Assembly: GCA_015655225.1 (NCBI GenBank)
Contig: JAATFK010000113.1
Location: 1 to 6,734 of the forward strand
Direction: 5' to 3'
DNA length: 6,734 bases
Source of the DNA: Solirubrobacterales bacterium
Lineage (GTDB): Bacteria > Actinomycetota > Thermoleophilia > Solirubrobacterales > Solirubrobacteraceae
The translations under genes and the position numbers were made by a program. The notes under the pieces were generated by a model. The model worked only from the letters and a program-made list of their open reading frames with translations, ran no database searches and had not been told where the DNA came from. Positions 5,521 to 6,734 of the stretch are shown here, one piece after another (the first letter of the stretch is position 1; every line of letters begins with the position of its first letter).

Positions 5521-5988
5521 TCAATCCACCGCCACGATCGCCTCGATCTCGATCGCCATGTCCCACGGCATCGACGCCATTCCGCAGGCCGACCGCGCGG
5601 GCAGGCCGCGATCCTCGCCGAAGACGTCGGCGATCAGCTCGGAGAAGCCGTTGACGACTGCCGGCTGGTCGATGAAGGCGGGGTGGGAGTTGACCATCCC
5701 GAGCGCCTTGACCCAGGTGATCCGGTCGAGGGCGACGCCCTCCCCCCGCAAGACGCCGATCAGGTTCAGCGCCGTCAGCCGCGCCGCCTCGATGCCCTGC
5801 TCGAGCGTCAGGTCGGCCCCCAGTTTGCCGGCGTAGATCAACTCCGGACCGCGGAACGGCCCGTTGCCGGAGAGGTAGATCAGGCGCTCGTGGAACTGCA
5901 GACGCCGCATCCGCGATCTCGGCGCCGGCAGCGGTGGCGGCAGCTCCAGACCCAGCTCGCGCATGCGCGCGTCGATCCGATCGTGCAT
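5521..5988 (-). CDS. RidA-family protein, longer subgroup
   Basis: It encodes 155 residues, longer than classical RidA because of an N-terminal arm (MHDRIDARMRELGLELPPP). The core has LIYLSGNGPF (36-45), then ITWVKALGMVNSHP (90-103), a segment typical of this longer subgroup, and PARSACGMASMPWDMAIEIEA (130-150). The substrate-binding arginine is Arg132 and the conserved glutamate is Glu149. The likely role is deamination of an enamine/imine, but this subgroup is less well characterised and the substrate is unknown. The ATG at 5988 has GAGGG (6000-5996) 7 nt upstream, so it is preferred over starts further upstream that enter the intergenic operator region. It is divergent from the GntR regulator, which is the natural candidate controller, and converges on the hydrolase-fold gene with no room for a conventional terminator. 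Confidence 0.92.
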   Translation of the reverse strand: MHDRIDARMRELGLELPPPLPAPRSRMRRLQFHERLIYLSGNGPFRGPELIYAGKLGADLTLEQGIEAARLTALNLIGVLRGEGVALDRITWVKALGMVNSHPAFIDQPAVVNGFSELIADVFGEDRGLPARSACGMASMPWDMAIEIEAIVAVD

Positions 5989-6002
5989 AAAGTGTCCCTC
6001 GC

Positions 6003-6050
6003 TGTCTGATAGTCGTCGCATGTGGCGCCGTGGCGCCATAAGATGTCTGA
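6003..6050. promoter_or_regulatory. Operator/promoter region between RidA and GntR genes
   Basis: A perfect dyad TGGCGCC-GT-GGCGCCA spans 6023-6038, near the middle of the 89-bp divergent gap. It is flanked by two direct copies of TGTCTGA at 6003-6009 and 6044-6050, 41 bp apart. A -10-like TAAGAT (6039-6044) abuts the dyad on the GntR side, so a dimer bound to the dyad would block that promoter. FadR-type regulators commonly bind short dyads next to their own gene, which makes autoregulation plus control of the divergent RidA gene likely by inference. The -35 is not clear. Confidence 0.5.
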
Positions 6051-6077
6051 CGGCGGCGTCGTGCCGCCCCTGTCGCC

Positions 6078-6734
6078 ATGGCCACGAACGAGATCGACAA
6101 CCAAGGCCCGCCGCGCGCCCCGATCGCCGCGCGTCACGCGTACCAGACGGTCGCGGCCGAGCTGCGCGGCCGCATCCTCCGGGGCGAGATCGGCCTCGGC
6201 TCCAGGCTTCCGAGCGAGGCCGAGCTGACCGACGAGTTCGGCGTCAGCCGCGCGACCGTCCGCGAGGCGCTGCGCGCGCTCGCCGCCCAGGAGCTGATCC
6301 GCACCGCGAAGGGCGCCGGCGGCGGCAGCTTCGTGACCGCGCCCCGCATGAGCCACGTCTCCGAGATGCTCGGGTCGAGCATCCGCCTGCTGACCGCCGA
6401 CCGCCGCGTCTCGCTGGAGCAGCTGCTCGAGGCGCGCGAGGTGCTCGAGGTCCCGGCCGCCCGGATGGCCGCCGAGCGCCGGCGCCCCGCCGACCTCGAC
6501 CGGCTGCGCGAGAACGTCGCCTTCGACCGCGCCGGCGGCGACGCCAGCGCCGGGCCGCACCTCGACTTCCACGCGCTCGTCCTGGAGGCCTCCGGCAACA
6601 CGCTGCTCGCGATGGTCGCCGAGCCGGTCTTCGGCAACATCGTCGCCAACTTCGACGGCTCGACCCCCGGCTCCGCCGGCGCGCGGCTGCAGCGGACGAT
6701 CCTCGACCACCACGTCGACATCGCCGAGGCGATC
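6078..6734 (+). CDS. GntR-family regulator, FadR subfamily (FCD), 3' end outside window
   Basis: Transcriptional regulator that binds DNA through a winged helix and a small ligand through an all-helical FCD domain. There are 219 residues visible and the frame runs off the window end. The winged helix spans about 20-88: LPSEAELTDEFGVSRATVRE (44-63) is the helix-turn-helix and GGGSFV (81-86) the wing. The FCD domain begins near 113 (LEQLLEAREVLE) and includes LDFHALVLEASGN (162-174) and ILDHHVDIAEAI at the edge. FCD domains bind metal through an Asp and three His. His165 is present, but the position four before it, usually Asp, is His161, so the metal set may differ. The ATG at 6078 lacks a strong Shine-Dalgarno; no better in-frame start is visible. 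About 15-25 residues are probably missing. It is divergent from the second RidA gene, its likely target. Confidence 0.92.
   Translation, partial: MATNEIDNQGPPRAPIAARHAYQTVAAELRGRILRGEIGLGSRLPSEAELTDEFGVSRATVREALRALAAQELIRTAKGAGGGSFVTAPRMSHVSEMLGSSIRLLTADRRVSLEQLLEAREVLEVPAARMAAERRRPADLDRLRENVAFDRAGGDASAGPHLDFHALVLEASGNTLLAMVAEPVFGNIVANFDGSTPGSAGARLQRTILDHHVDIAEAI

Noticed and set aside
5880..6713. 277-residue minus-strand frame opposite the GntR gene
   Set aside because: The + strand frame from 6078 has clear winged-helix and FCD motifs; the antisense frame is a compositional shadow.
1..6734. CRISPR array, tRNA, rRNA or transposase
   Set aside because: I saw no regularly spaced repeats, no tRNA-like TTCGA/acceptor arrangement and no transposase motifs on either strand.

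Overview
The window is very GC-rich throughout, with G or C at most third codon positions. Together with actinobacterial-looking promoters and a type I isopentenyl-diphosphate isomerase, this suggests a high-GC actinobacterium. A Thermoleophilia (Conexibacter/Solirubrobacter-like) origin is my best guess, an inference from base composition and gene style that no marker gene proves.

Left part (1-3498). The window opens inside an amidase-signature enzyme on the + strand (1-1160). Its catalytic serines are present, but its N-terminus and catalytic lysine lie outside the window. A small coiled-coil protein of unknown function converges on it (1172-1501, minus). A Bcr/CflA-type MFS efflux transporter (1586-2836, +) is divergent from the coiled-coil gene. 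It is followed by a stand-alone type I isopentenyl-diphosphate delta-isomerase, idi (2917-3498, +), with its own candidate promoter.

Middle (3499-3795). I see no convincing gene here. The stretch holds one long interrupted hairpin (3721-3763) between two converging transcription directions.

Right part (3796-6734). A small cysteine-containing exported protein (3796-4200, minus) lies downstream of a RidA-type protein (4234-4575, minus). Divergent from that is an alpha/beta-hydrolase-fold protein that appears to have lost its catalytic residues (4709-5515, +). It converges on a second, longer RidA-family protein (5521-5988, minus). Divergent from this second RidA is a GntR/FadR-type regulator (6078 to the window end, +), with a clean 7-bp-arm palindrome in the shared intergenic region. 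RidA proteins hydrolyse reactive enamine/imine intermediates, so the right half may be a small regulated catabolic or detoxification island. The regulator probably controls itself and the second RidA gene.

A recurring theme is a TAN3T -10-like hexamer 6-7 nt upstream of a start codon that lacks a Shine-Dalgarno sequence (MFS, hydrolase and exported-protein genes). This pattern suggests leaderless mRNAs. The two RidA genes and idi instead have purine-rich ribosome binding sites.
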